From contig NZ_LYPA01000042.1 in NCBI RefSeq assembly GCF_001675045.1, forward strand, positions 3,179 to 67,178: 64,000 bases of DNA, written 5' to 3'. The first letter of the stretch is position 1, and each line of letters opens with the position of its first letter. Below the pieces are notes generated by a model that did not search any database, was not told where the DNA came from, and saw only the letters and a program-made list of their open reading frames with translations. Positions 53,909 to 62,555 of this stretch are shown piece by piece. The DNA is from Paenibacillus oryzae. GTDB taxonomy: Bacteria; Bacillota; Bacilli; Paenibacillales; Paenibacillaceae. Made by a program: the position numbers and the translations under genes.

Positions 53909-54017
53909 GCTTGCAGCCTCCTTTGTGCGAAAACGCCGCCGCCCCTTGGCAGCTAGTATAGCCAGCATAATAACCGTTGACTACTCGGTGTAATGTTCCC
54001 AATAATCAACGAAGTTG

Positions 54018-54881
54018 TTATGACGACCAGTCCGTATACAAATCCGCTCTGCGATCGCGCCAGGTCATAACGGAGCCGTTTCTGCGAACCTCTTCCAGCA
54101 GGTCCAGATCAAGATCGCCTACCACAAGCATATCGTCGTTTATAACGCCTTCCGCAATAATGCCGCCTGGCGGGAACGGAATATCGTTTGGCGCAAGTAT
54201 GGCCGCTTGACCAAAATTGCCCCGCATAAAATCAACCTTGCGCAAAGAACCAACCGTTCCGGTTGCCACCACGTAAATCTGGTTTTCAATCGTTCGCGCA
54301 TGACAGCAATAGCGGACGCGGTAGAAGCCATGTCTATCGTCCGTGCAGGACGGGCAGAAAATAACATCCGCACCCTTCGCCCGCGCCATCCGTACAATTT
54401 CCGGAAACTCGATATCATAGCAGGTCAACATCGCGATTGTGCCAAACTTCGTTTGGAATACGTTTACGCCATCGCCTTTTGACATATTCCATTCCGTTAC
54501 CTCGGTAGGCGTCAGATGGATTTTGTGCTGGACATCGATGCTTCCATCGGGATGAAACAGATGGGCGGCATTGCGGAGCTTGCCCCCTTCAACCTCGACC
54601 ACATGCGTTCCGCCAACGATGTACATGTCATAGTCCTTGGCTAACCCTTGAAACAAAGCTATGTAGTCCTCTGTAAAATCGGGCAGTCTTTCAATCGGCA
54701 GTGCATTGCCGCTGCCATCGCCCAGCGACAGAAGCTGGGTCGTCATAAACTCTGGAAACAGCAAAAACTGAACGCCGTATTCCGATGCTGTTTTGACATA
54801 ATGGGTAACCTGGTGCTTGAATTCGTCGATATGATCAATATCCGCCAAATGGTATTGTACGGCAGCAGTGCGAAATTTCAT
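54018..54881 (-). CDS. Carbon-nitrogen hydrolase (nitrilase superfamily)
   Basis: A 287-residue amidase-type enzyme. The Glu-Lys-Cys catalytic triad lies in FLLFPEFMTTQLL, QHKIHLTPTE and MLTCYDIEFPEI. ATGTVGSLRKVDFMRGNFGQAA is a usual downstream segment. Nitrilase-superfamily members hydrolyse nitriles, amides or carbamoyl compounds; this one is probably an omega-amidase-like housekeeping enzyme. GGGAGG precedes the ATG at 54881, preferred over the start at 54935. Confidence 0.9.
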   Translation of the reverse strand: MKFRTAAVQYHLADIDHIDEFKHQVTHYVKTASEYGVQFLLFPEFMTTQLLSLGDGSGNALPIERLPDFTEDYIALFQGLAKDYDMYIVGGTHVVEVEGGKLRNAAHLFHPDGSIDVQHKIHLTPTEVTEWNMSKGDGVNVFQTKFGTIAMLTCYDIEFPEIVRMARAKGADVIFCPSCTDDRHGFYRVRYCCHARTIENQIYVVATGTVGSLRKVDFMRGNFGQAAILAPNDIPFPPGGIIAEGVINDDMLVVGDLDLDLLEEVRRNGSVMTWRDRRADLYTDWSS

Positions 54882-54949
54882 TGGTGCTCCTCCCTTTTCT
54901 CCCGAGCTGTTGCGCCACGCCCTGCTGATGCGCATGGTATGTTGGCATC

Positions 54950-56308
54950 TCAGGAGCGGCGCTGCTTGAATTGCAAAGTAATGGTTGTTCCCAGCTCAGG
55001 CAAGCTGAAAACATCAATTTTGCCCTCGTGCATGTCTACAATGCGTTTGGCAATGGACAAACCGAGACCAACGCCGCCCGTTGTGCGGCTCCGCGCACCG
55101 TCTACGCGGTAAAAGCGTTCGAAGAGATGCGGAATTTCCTTTTCGGGGATGCCCATTCCCTTGTCCTTAACCTCGATTTTGACAATATTGCGCATTAACG
55201 TGATGGAAATATCTATAGGTTCTTTCGAGTATTTGATTGCATTATCCAGCAAAATAACAAGCAGCTGCCTGATTTTGTCCTTGTCACCGACCATGCGCAC
55301 CACTCTGGACAATGTTTTCACGCGGATGGTACGCTGGAAGGTTGTCTGCAGCATCGTCGCCAGCTCGTCTACTACCTGCACCACGTCGAACAGCTCCAGC
55401 CGCAGCCAGTCCTCCTGCTCCGCTTCTGCAAGCGTCAGCATGGACTTGGTCAAATTTTGCAATCGCTCCGCTTCCCTTGCAATGGCGTCAATGGCTTCGT
55501 CGCGAACGCTTTCGTTGTCGCGGCCCCATCTTTTCAGCATGTTGGCATAGCTGGAAATGACCGTTAACGGCGTTTTGAGCTCATGGGATGCATCGGCAAC
55601 AAACTGCTTTTGCCGCGCAAACGTACGGTCCAGCCGGCCAATCATCTGGTTAAACGCCCGCACAAGCTGCTGCAGCTCAGCGGATTCCTCGCGGTTACTA
55701 ACCTCGATTTGCCGCAGCTTGCCGCTCCGGTCAATTTCGCGCATCGTATTCACCATCTGTTGAATCGGGGCAGTCAGCTTGGACGTAAACCAATAGGTGC
55801 CGAAGATGGCAAACAAAATAGCGCCGCCGCTAGTTACGCTAAGAGCCGCAACCAGCACCTGCAAATAATCGTCCAGCTCATCCAGAATGCGGTTAACCTC
55901 CAGCATGGCGATTACCTTGCCGTCTTCGTACAGAGGCACGCGCATAAACAGAATGCGCTCCCCGCCTTTCGTCAGCATGCCTGTATGATGAAAGGCTTCG
56001 AACTGGGCAGGCAGCTCCATCAAAACGGGATGCGTGCCGGATATGTTCACAACCCGGTTATTGGGCACAATAATCCGGATCATTTCATTGACATTATGGT
56101 ATTCCACAAGCAAATCCGGCGAATTGAGGCCCCGGCCGCTCTGAATGCGGGGATTTTCCAGCATCAGATTAACCTTGGTCGCAATAACCTCTTCTTCGCT
56201 TTGGGTCGTTATTTTGATCACATAGAAATAAACAAATATATTGAAAAAAATCAAAATCAGAATAAGCCAAAATATTGTAAAAAGCGTAAATCGTTTACGC
56301 AGCGTCAT
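54950..56308 (-). CDS. Sensor histidine kinase with HAMP domain
   Basis: A 452-residue membrane kinase. TM1 is about residues 8-30, an extracytoplasmic sensor loop spans 31-~148, TM2 is ~150-172, HAMP follows to ~225, and the phosphoacceptor His242 sits in ADASHELKTPLTVI. The ATP-binding domain has the N box LLVILLDNAIKYSKEP, G1 DKGMGIPEKEIPHLFERFYR and G2 GVGLGLSIAK. It overlaps the response regulator gene by four bases. The signal is unknown; the layout resembles ArlS/CssS-type sensors. Confidence 0.94.
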   Translation of the reverse strand: MTLRKRFTLFTIFWLILILIFFNIFVYFYVIKITTQSEEEVIATKVNLMLENPRIQSGRGLNSPDLLVEYHNVNEMIRIIVPNNRVVNISGTHPVLMELPAQFEAFHHTGMLTKGGERILFMRVPLYEDGKVIAMLEVNRILDELDDYLQVLVAALSVTSGGAILFAIFGTYWFTSKLTAPIQQMVNTMREIDRSGKLRQIEVSNREESAELQQLVRAFNQMIGRLDRTFARQKQFVADASHELKTPLTVISSYANMLKRWGRDNESVRDEAIDAIAREAERLQNLTKSMLTLAEAEQEDWLRLELFDVVQVVDELATMLQTTFQRTIRVKTLSRVVRMVGDKDKIRQLLVILLDNAIKYSKEPIDISITLMRNIVKIEVKDKGMGIPEKEIPHLFERFYRVDGARSRTTGGVGLGLSIAKRIVDMHEGKIDVFSLPELGTTITLQFKQRRS

Positions 56309-57003
56309 GCATCCGGCTCCTTAATCATATATCCTACGCCGCGCACCGTATGAATCAGCTTATGCCGATAGCCCTTGTCCAGCTTCTGCCGCAGGTACCG
56401 GATGTATACGTCTACCAGGTTGGTTTCCCCGATAAAGTCATACCCCCACACTTCGGACAAAATATCCTCGCGCGACTTTTCCTCATTGCGATTTTCCACA
56501 AGATACACCAGCAGTTCGAATTCTCTCGGCGTCAGCTCGATCAAAATATCTTTGCGATACACCTTGCGAGTGCGCAGCTCGATGGATAAATCGCCCAGCT
56601 TGATCAAATCGGAGCCCTCAGCCTCGCGGGGATACTTCTGAAAAATCCGCAAAATATTGCGCACCCTCGCCAGAAGCTCCTCCATGGCAAAAGGCTTTGT
56701 TATATAGTCATTGGCTCCATGCTCGAAGCCGCTTACCTTATCGGGCACAGTATCTCTTGCCGTCAGCAAAATAATCGGCACCGGATTTCCCGCCTGCCGT
56801 ATAAGCCGAAGCACTTCAATGCCGCTCATTTCCGGCAGCATCACATCCAGCAGTACAAGCTGCCAATCGCCGCCCGAAGCCATCTCGTAGCCAGTCCGGC
56901 CGTCGCTCGCAACACCGACCTCGTATCCCTCATGCTCCAGCTCCAACTGCAAAATGCGCGCGATTCCCGCTTCATCCTCAACCACAAGAACACGCTCGTT
57001 CAT
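56305..57003 (-). CDS. OmpR family response regulator
   Basis: A 232-residue DNA-binding regulator partnered by the downstream kinase. The receiver domain has VVEDEAGIARILQLEL and the phosphoacceptor aspartate in LVLLDVMLPEMSG; the C-terminal winged helix contains LTPREFELLVYLVENRNE and YIRYLRQKLD. The ATG at 57003 follows GGAAGGAG; a longer frame upstream is rejected. Target genes not known. Confidence 0.94.
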   Translation of the reverse strand: MNERVLVVEDEAGIARILQLELEHEGYEVGVASDGRTGYEMASGGDWQLVLLDVMLPEMSGIEVLRLIRQAGNPVPIILLTARDTVPDKVSGFEHGANDYITKPFAMEELLARVRNILRIFQKYPREAEGSDLIKLGDLSIELRTRKVYRKDILIELTPREFELLVYLVENRNEEKSREDILSEVWGYDFIGETNLVDVYIRYLRQKLDKGYRHKLIHTVRGVGYMIKEPDA

Positions 57004-57096
57004 GAATCGGCTCCTTCCATTGCATAGTACTTTCATCATAATGAAGGGGCTTCCCAATTGCAAGCCAGTCAATTCCAATCCCACTGCTGCTCTTCC

Positions 57097-58734
57097 TCAC
57101 AGGTTCAAAACTTCACCTACGATCGGACGAAAGGCCTTACCCAGCTCGCGCCCCAGCCCCGGATGCTCGGGGAGCCATCTCCCGCGCCAAAGCGTATCCA
57201 GCACATCGCGAGCCGGCAATAGCGGTACAACCGCCAGCGGTTTGGCCGGAAAAGAAGACAGCCACTCCTGTCTTCCCCTGAATTTCAGATCCTTGTTGGC
57301 GATCCAGCGCAAATGCCGCCCCTCCTTCTCTAGCTGCTCCCTGAGCTCTGCAAGCTTTAGCAGCTTCGGAATTTGCCATTTGGACAACGAGGGATCGCCC
57401 ACGGCAAGCACCAGGCTGGACCGGGTCAACATCTCACCAAAAGCATCTCCATCCCATTCGCTGGACAAATCGGCAATAACACAGTCGCCCTCCGCTTCGC
57501 GCAGCGCAGTGCCAAACAGCGAGGTTCGCGGATTTACGTTGCCGGATGACTGACCCGAAAGCGACAGCAATTGCACATTAGCGACTTTTTTTGCTGGATT
57601 AAGTCGTCCCCTGTATATGCCCTGGTCCAAATCGGATTGTCTCTCCCAGCAGTCCGGCAGAAGCTCACTCCATTCAGACACCGGTCCGGCGCATTCCACC
57701 GCCGTTGTCGTCCTGCCCTCGCGAGCCAGCATCCAGGCCAGCGTGAGACTCAGCGTTGTTGCTCCTGCTCCCGGAGTCAGCGACAATACGCTGATCCATT
57801 TCGGCCGGCCTCGTCGCAGCGAGACGCTTGCGCCGTAGTTCCGTTTCATACCCGCTTGCTGACCGCCACATTGCAGCATGGCTTCGCGTACCCGGCGCAT
57901 GCTCTGGTGACGGCGGCTTCTGTCTGGCTCCAGCATGTCGCCCAGCAGCTGGCGCGCTTCAGCGGAGAAGCGGCCCTCCAGCTTGGCCAACAGACGCAGC
58001 TGCTCTCTGCGGCTGCTGCCCCCGATCATGCCGCCTCCCGAAGCCAGGAAATACAACAGAGCGCCTAAGCCGTATACATCGCTTCTTGCATCGCTCTGTT
58101 CGCCCTGCCGCTGCTCCGGAGAGGCAAAGCCCGCAGTTCCCAGCATGACCGTATCATGGGCCTGCCCTTCCCGAAACAGACGCGATATGCCAAAATCAAT
58201 CAGCTTGACATGCCCTCCTTCTCCAATCAGGATATTGGACGGCTTCAGATCCCGATGGATGACGGGAACCGGTTGCTCATGCAGGTAGGATAGCGCATCG
58301 CAAAGCTGGAGGCCAATATCCAGCACAAGCTCCTGCTCCAATCCCCCGGAGCGGACAGCCTCTATTCCCGTAATTCCCTCAAAATAGTCCATAACCAAAG
58401 CCTCGATATCTTCATTGCCTTGCGCAGGGCAATAATCAAGCAGCTGCGGCAAATGGGGATGGTTAAGCCTCATCAGTGTAGCGGCCTCCTCCCCCAACCC
58501 CTCTCTGCTATTGCCGGATACTCCGATTTTGACGGCCCGGATCATACCTCCAAGACGCAAATCCTCTGCGGCGTATACAATGCCCATGCCGCCTTCTCCA
58601 ATAATGCGCAAAATACGGTATCTGCCGCCAATGACGCCGCCTCTATTTTTGCGGCGAGATCCCGGCGATTGTTGCCTTTGCAGTGATGATGTCGTCCCAT
58701 ATTGTTCGTTAGTCGGTACATTTTTTGGTTCCAT
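57097..58734 (-). CDS. Ser/Thr protein kinase (Hanks type) fused to a MinD/CpaE-like P-loop domain
   Basis: A 545-residue two-part protein. The kinase domain (residues ~38-290) has IGEGGMGIVY, the ATP lysine in RAVKIGV, VIHRDLKPSNIL (catalytic Asp162), LIDFGISRL (DFG Asp180) and GTAGFASPEQ. After a linker, residues ~312-545 form a SIMIBI-class P-loop domain with a deviant Walker A, LTPGAGATTLSLTLAW, as in MinD/CpaE relatives, plus CVIADLSSEWDGDA as the Walker B region. No PASTA repeats or membrane segment are present. The ATG at 58734 follows AGAGGAG. The role is unknown. In other genomes CpaE-like proteins act in pilus localisation, but no pilus genes lie in this window. Confidence 0.85.
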   Translation of the reverse strand: MEPKNVPTNEQYGTTSSLQRQQSPGSRRKNRGGVIGGRYRILRIIGEGGMGIVYAAEDLRLGGMIRAVKIGVSGNSREGLGEEAATLMRLNHPHLPQLLDYCPAQGNEDIEALVMDYFEGITGIEAVRSGGLEQELVLDIGLQLCDALSYLHEQPVPVIHRDLKPSNILIGEGGHVKLIDFGISRLFREGQAHDTVMLGTAGFASPEQRQGEQSDARSDVYGLGALLYFLASGGGMIGGSSRREQLRLLAKLEGRFSAEARQLLGDMLEPDRSRRHQSMRRVREAMLQCGGQQAGMKRNYGASVSLRRGRPKWISVLSLTPGAGATTLSLTLAWMLAREGRTTTAVECAGPVSEWSELLPDCWERQSDLDQGIYRGRLNPAKKVANVQLLSLSGQSSGNVNPRTSLFGTALREAEGDCVIADLSSEWDGDAFGEMLTRSSLVLAVGDPSLSKWQIPKLLKLAELREQLEKEGRHLRWIANKDLKFRGRQEWLSSFPAKPLAVVPLLPARDVLDTLWRGRWLPEHPGLGRELGKAFRPIVGEVLNL

Positions 58735-58787
58735 TGTCACATTCTCCTCTTAAGGTTTGTTTAAAGACCTCCGCTGTCACGAGCCAA

Positions 58788-58822
58788 TAAAAAAAGCTCC
58801 GCCATTATCATGAGGGAGCTTC
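58788..58822 (-). terminator. Terminator of the 134-residue hypothetical gene
   Basis: Minus-strand AAGCTCC pairs with GGAGCTT, followed by seven T (plus-strand A run 58789-58795). Confidence 0.8.
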
Positions 58823-58890
58823 TTGCTTCACATAAAGGTTTACAACCAGCGCCTTGTAAAGGTCCGGCTGCGCTATTCAGTTGCTTTCCG

Positions 58891-59295
58891 TTACAAATTG
58901 CCCATCACTTCAATTCCGTCGGCATGGTCTAGCTGCTTTTTGGCCCAGGTGATAAATGCTTCCAGAAACGGCGCCAGTTCAGGCTCATCAGCCTTCATCT
59001 CCTCCAGCTCCGCCAAAACCCCCGTCCACACATTCTTGGGGATGGGATTATCCCAGCAAGGATCGAGCATTAGCATCATCTCGCCCGTATACGGGTCAGC
59101 AAGCGGAAATACCCTGTCAAGGGCGGGACGAATATATTCAAAGTCTTCATTGTAAATAAAAAGCATTTGCTCGGTTTCGATTGGCGGCGAAGCCTCATTC
59201 AGATACAGGGGCGACAACGTAAATCCTATATTCCGCCGGGGCCCCTTGTACCGGTAAAGAAGCACCGGAATTGTTGTTTTCTCTCCTCCGTCCAT
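58891..59295 (-). CDS. Hypothetical protein, 134 residues
   Basis: An acidic cytosolic-looking protein with no recognised domain. Noticeable segments are PVLLYRYKGPRRNIGFTL, a Trp/Pro-rich PCWDNPIPKNVWTG and a helix ELAPFLEAFITWAKKQL. GGGAG lies eight bases before the ATG. It has its own terminator and sits between the kinase fusion and the RlmM-like gene. Confidence 0.65.
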   Translation of the reverse strand: MDGGEKTTIPVLLYRYKGPRRNIGFTLSPLYLNEASPPIETEQMLFIYNEDFEYIRPALDRVFPLADPYTGEMMLMLDPCWDNPIPKNVWTGVLAELEEMKADEPELAPFLEAFITWAKKQLDHADGIEVMGNL

Positions 59296-59339
59296 CTCAC
59301 ACTCTCCCTTTTGACTGGCTGCTCTAAACTCACTTTATC

Positions 59340-59381
59340 AAAAAAATCCCGAACAATCCGTCAAAACGAATCATTCGGGAT
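59340..59381 (-). terminator. Intrinsic terminator of the RlmM-like gene
   Basis: Minus-strand ATCCCGAA pairs with TTCGGGAT, followed by TTTTTTTG. Confidence 0.8.
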
Positions 59382-59432
59382 GCTCTCCCTGTTTTGCTTG
59401 CACGAATATCCCGTTACACGATTGTCGCAGCT

Positions 59433-60449
59433 TTATTTTTTCTCTGCAAAAAGTGTAATTTCCTCGCGGTTGTGAAACAGCTGCTTACTTCTGAGAATAA
59501 CAAACGCGGTTCCGAGTCGCTCCTTGACCTCCCGTATGCTTTGCAGCGGCTTGCGATGCATCAGCTTAACGGTAATAACCGCTTTTGCCCCCGGGACCAG
59601 CGCGTCCTTCAAATCCAGCACCAGCCTGCTCATCTGCATTGGGCTCCAGCTCATATCGCAGACCAGAAGGTCGTAAGCTCCCTTGTCCAGCTTGATCGCA
59701 GAAGCATTTTGCTTCAAATGCCGGAGCGCGGGATGGCCTTGCAGGGAAGGATGCAAGTCGGCAGGATCAACAGCCGTCACCTTTACTCCCCGTTCCAGCA
59801 GCAGCGAGGTCCATCCTCCCGGCGCGGCTCCGATATCGATCGCTTGTGTAAATCCGCTATAATCAAGCCCGAAGGTTTTCTCCGCCTCCAGCAGCTTGAA
59901 TTTGGCTCGGGATATTTGACCTTCTTCCCGTTGAAAACGGATCGCGCCTCCCGGCCAATCTGACATCATGTCATATGGCGTCGCGAAACCCGCATACAGC
60001 TTGTCGCCTGACGCATATATCGAAAATATAGCTTCGGGATGCTGAACGCTGGGCTCCCCACCGGCTTCCGCCAAAACCGTCTCAAGCGCTGCTTTCGTTT
60101 CAGAAGCGCCATAGCTGAATATAGCGCCGTTGGCCTTGCGCAGATGAACAGCCGCTTTTTTCCCCTGAAAAAAGGGCAACGCGCCACGAAGTACATCGGC
60201 TAGCTTTTCCAGATCGCTACTGTCGCCAGCTGCATCCAAACTGGCCTCTATAGGCTGAATATGACGCAGAAACACAAGCTCGGAGTCAAGCAGCGAACTT
60301 ATCGTGGCGGCCCGGTCCAGCGGGCTTTCCATCCAGAAAACCTCGCCCGGGGACAAAGGCTTGAAGCCGCAGCCCGGTATTACTTTTCTTATTTCTTCCA
60401 TTGCATAAGGGGCGTAGCCCTGATTAGCGGTTCCAATCCATAAACTCAC
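59433..60449 (-). CDS. SAM-dependent RNA 2'-O-methyltransferase (FtsJ/RlmM-like)
   Basis: A 338-residue methyltransferase. The SAM motif is IDIGAAPGGWTSLLLERG and the K-D-K-E catalytic tetrad fits SRAKFKLLEAE, LLVCDMSWSP, ITVKLMHRKP and a C-terminal Glu in NREEITLFAE. The N-terminal part could be a THUMP-like RNA-binding region, as in E. coli RlmM, which methylates C2498 of 23S rRNA. The start is GTG at 60449 with AAAGAGG upstream; the ATG at 60476 lacks a ribosome binding site. It follows the receiver-like protein gene by 54 bp. Confidence 0.88.
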   Translation of the reverse strand: MSLWIGTANQGYAPYAMEEIRKVIPGCGFKPLSPGEVFWMESPLDRAATISSLLDSELVFLRHIQPIEASLDAAGDSSDLEKLADVLRGALPFFQGKKAAVHLRKANGAIFSYGASETKAALETVLAEAGGEPSVQHPEAIFSIYASGDKLYAGFATPYDMMSDWPGGAIRFQREEGQISRAKFKLLEAEKTFGLDYSGFTQAIDIGAAPGGWTSLLLERGVKVTAVDPADLHPSLQGHPALRHLKQNASAIKLDKGAYDLLVCDMSWSPMQMSRLVLDLKDALVPGAKAVITVKLMHRKPLQSIREVKERLGTAFVILRSKQLFHNREEITLFAEKK

Positions 60450-60503
60450 GATGGGTTGCCTCTTTCGTTCTGTCATATAGTGCGCCGCAAGCAGACCAAG
60501 GGT

Positions 60504-60845
60504 TCAAGCTTTGGCCGTGCTTGCGATTTCCTGGAGCAACGCAGTCGGCATCGGTCCGCCGAATAATTGGGAGTCCCCGGGAAGATGAAGGCTTAATTCA
60601 TGATACATGCTGACGCGCCCCGCCGCGCTGGAGGTATGAATATAAATCCGGCGCGGGAACTTGCGGCTGGCGATAATATGGCGAACGACCTCCATACCCG
60701 TAGGCTGGCCCCATCCCAGGTCAAAGTCCAGAGACAAAATGTCTATGGTCTCCTCCTCCAGCAGCAAACGGCATTCTTTCGCATCCCTGGCGGGAACAAA
60801 TCCCTTCGGACAAGGACGGTAATCGTCCAGATAGACATGAATCAA
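60504..60845 (-). CDS. Cyclic-phosphate processing receiver-like domain protein
   Basis: A 113-residue receiver-fold protein. IHVYLDDYRPCPKGF, LSLDFDLGWG and YIHTSSAAGR match the small cREC-type receiver domain that is associated with RNA-repair-like or cyclic-phosphate processing contexts; the phosphoacceptor equivalent lies in DFDLG. The start is TTG at 60845 with GGGGAGG upstream. It sits between the Fpg/Nei-like gene and an RNA methyltransferase on the same strand, consistent with an RNA-linked role, but this is inference. No histidine kinase is adjacent. Confidence 0.75.
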   Translation of the reverse strand: MIHVYLDDYRPCPKGFVPARDAKECRLLLEEETIDILSLDFDLGWGQPTGMEVVRHIIASRKFPRRIYIHTSSAAGRVSMYHELSLHLPGDSQLFGGPMPTALLQEIASTAKA

Positions 60846-60898
60846 CGAACCTCGCTCCTCCCCTGCTTCGTACCATACAATCCGCTATACCAAACCTG

Positions 60899-61708
60899 TC
60901 AGTTACCGGTTTGACATTGAGGACAACAATAAGCCTTTCGTCCCGCAACCGTTATTCTGGCGATTTCGCTGCCGCAGCGTCGGCACGCTTCGCCTTCACG
61001 TCCGTACACCTGCAGCTGCTCGCCAAATCCGCCCGATAGCTCATCCCCGGGGAAAAGCCGCTGACCTTTAACGCCACCGCTGGAAATCGACTGACGAATA
61101 GTGCTGCCTATCGCTTTGTACAGCGCTTCCCTCTGTTCTCCGCTTAAATCTGACACTTTGGTATTAGGGGAAATCCTTGCCGCAAAAGCGATCTCATCGG
61201 AGTATAACGGACCAATGCCAGGAAGAAGCTTGGCGTCCGTTAATGCGGATTTTACATAACCCCGCTTTTTGGACAAGCTTTCATTCCATTTGGCTGGCGT
61301 AAACCGTTTGTCCAGCGGGTCCAGCGCCTGCCCCTTAAGCCCTTCCTCCAATTGCTTCACCGACAGCACTCCGATGCTTTCGCTCTCCACGCCAGTCAGA
61401 TACAGGTTTTTGTCCCCAAAGGAAATGATCAGGTCGCCTTTTATTCCTTTTGCCTCTTCGGCCGCGCAGAAATAAGGGTAGCCAAGCTCGTTAAAGGCAA
61501 AGGTCAGCCGTTTGCCGTTGTCCAGATGGAATACAATTAGTCTGTAGCGGCGTTCCACAAACCAGATGCTTGTGTCCACAAGCTCCTGCAGCCTGCTTTT
61601 CAAATGCTTTAATGCTTTGTTTTTTATAGTAAAGGCTGTAATCCGAAGGCCTGCACAGCGTTCAGCCAGCAAAGCCCGGTACAGCTCCAGCTCCGGAAGC
61701 TCCAGCAT
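60899..61708 (-). CDS. Fpg/Nei family DNA glycosylase-like protein
   Basis: A 269-residue protein of the formamidopyrimidine glycosylase/endonuclease VIII fold. It starts MLELPELELYR, where catalytic members start MPELPE: the N-terminal Pro2 nucleophile is replaced by Leu, while Glu3 is kept. KLLPGIGPLYSDEIAFAARI is the helix-two-turn-helix and CRRCGSEIARITVAGRKAYCCPQC the zinc finger. GGGAGG precedes the ATG at 61708. It may have altered or no base-excision activity. It follows the HAD-IIA gene by 7 bp. Confidence 0.87.
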   Translation of the reverse strand: MLELPELELYRALLAERCAGLRITAFTIKNKALKHLKSRLQELVDTSIWFVERRYRLIVFHLDNGKRLTFAFNELGYPYFCAAEEAKGIKGDLIISFGDKNLYLTGVESESIGVLSVKQLEEGLKGQALDPLDKRFTPAKWNESLSKKRGYVKSALTDAKLLPGIGPLYSDEIAFAARISPNTKVSDLSGEQREALYKAIGSTIRQSISSGGVKGQRLFPGDELSGGFGEQLQVYGREGEACRRCGSEIARITVAGRKAYCCPQCQTGN

Positions 61709-61715
61709 GTAAATG

Positions 61716-62552
61716 TCATTCCTCCCTGATTGGCGGCATGCCTGCATGCGCCGCTTGTTCACCGGTAATCCAATTGATTACGTCATCCAGAGCGGTGCAG
61801 ATCAAATCAGGCCTGCAACCCGCTTTCTGGGCGTACACTTCATAATTATCGCAAGTTGTTAATCCCGTCAGCACAAGCAGCGTACCGCAGCCGGCAGCTT
61901 TTCCCGCCGCTATGTCAGTAGCCAGATTGTCGCCGATTACCCAGGTTTCCTCCGCATTGCAGCCTAATTGCTGTAGCGCATAGTCCATTAAAATAGAGGA
62001 TGGCTTGCCGATCAATACCGGCTCGGCTCCGCTTGCAGCGGAAAGCATTGCACCAATCGAACCCGCACCGGGAATAAAACCGTTATCGGATGGAAGAAGC
62101 AAATCCGGATTGGTCAAAACATAGGTGGCGCCGCCTCGTATGCGATCCACCGCTAACGCTGCTTTTTCATATGTAAAGCAGCGGTCTATCCCCTGGACAA
62201 CAAAATCCGGAGCTTCGCTTTGAAGATGCAACCCGGCTTCCCGCAAGGCGTCCAGCAGCCCTTCCTCGCCTATGACATGAACGGCAGCGCCGGGCTTGCA
62301 GGCCGCAACATAAGCTGCAGCAGCTTGCGCGGATGTGCAAACATCACCCGCCTCGGCGTCGATGCCCATCTCTCTCAGCCGCTCCGCCACCTTATCCGGC
62401 GATGTGGATGAGTTGTTTGTAACAAACCGGTAAGGCAAGCCCGATTTCTTCAAGCAAGCGATCAGCCGGCCGGCGTCTTTAATGGCGTGCTTGCCATGGT
62501 AGATCGTTCCATCCAGGTCAATAAGCAGCGCCTTTGCTTTGAATGGTATCAA
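61716..62552 (-). CDS. HAD-IIA family phosphatase (NagD/p-nitrophenylphosphatase-like)
   Basis: A 278-residue HAD hydrolase with a C2 cap. Motif I is LLIDLDGTIYHG, motif II VTNNSSTSP, and motifs III/IV lie in LIGKPSSILMDYALQQLG and WVIGDNLATDIAAGKAAG. Such enzymes dephosphorylate small metabolites, e.g. UMP or glycerol phosphates. The start is TTG at 62552 with GGGGA upstream, 3 bp after the YprB-like gene, so the genes from here to Fpg/Nei-like are one transcript. Confidence 0.9.
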   Translation of the reverse strand: MIPFKAKALLIDLDGTIYHGKHAIKDAGRLIACLKKSGLPYRFVTNNSSTSPDKVAERLREMGIDAEAGDVCTSAQAAAAYVAACKPGAAVHVIGEEGLLDALREAGLHLQSEAPDFVVQGIDRCFTYEKAALAVDRIRGGATYVLTNPDLLLPSDNGFIPGAGSIGAMLSAASGAEPVLIGKPSSILMDYALQQLGCNAEETWVIGDNLATDIAAGKAAGCGTLLVLTGLTTCDNYEVYAQKAGCRPDLICTALDDVINWITGEQAAHAGMPPIREE

Positions 62553-62555
62553 CTG

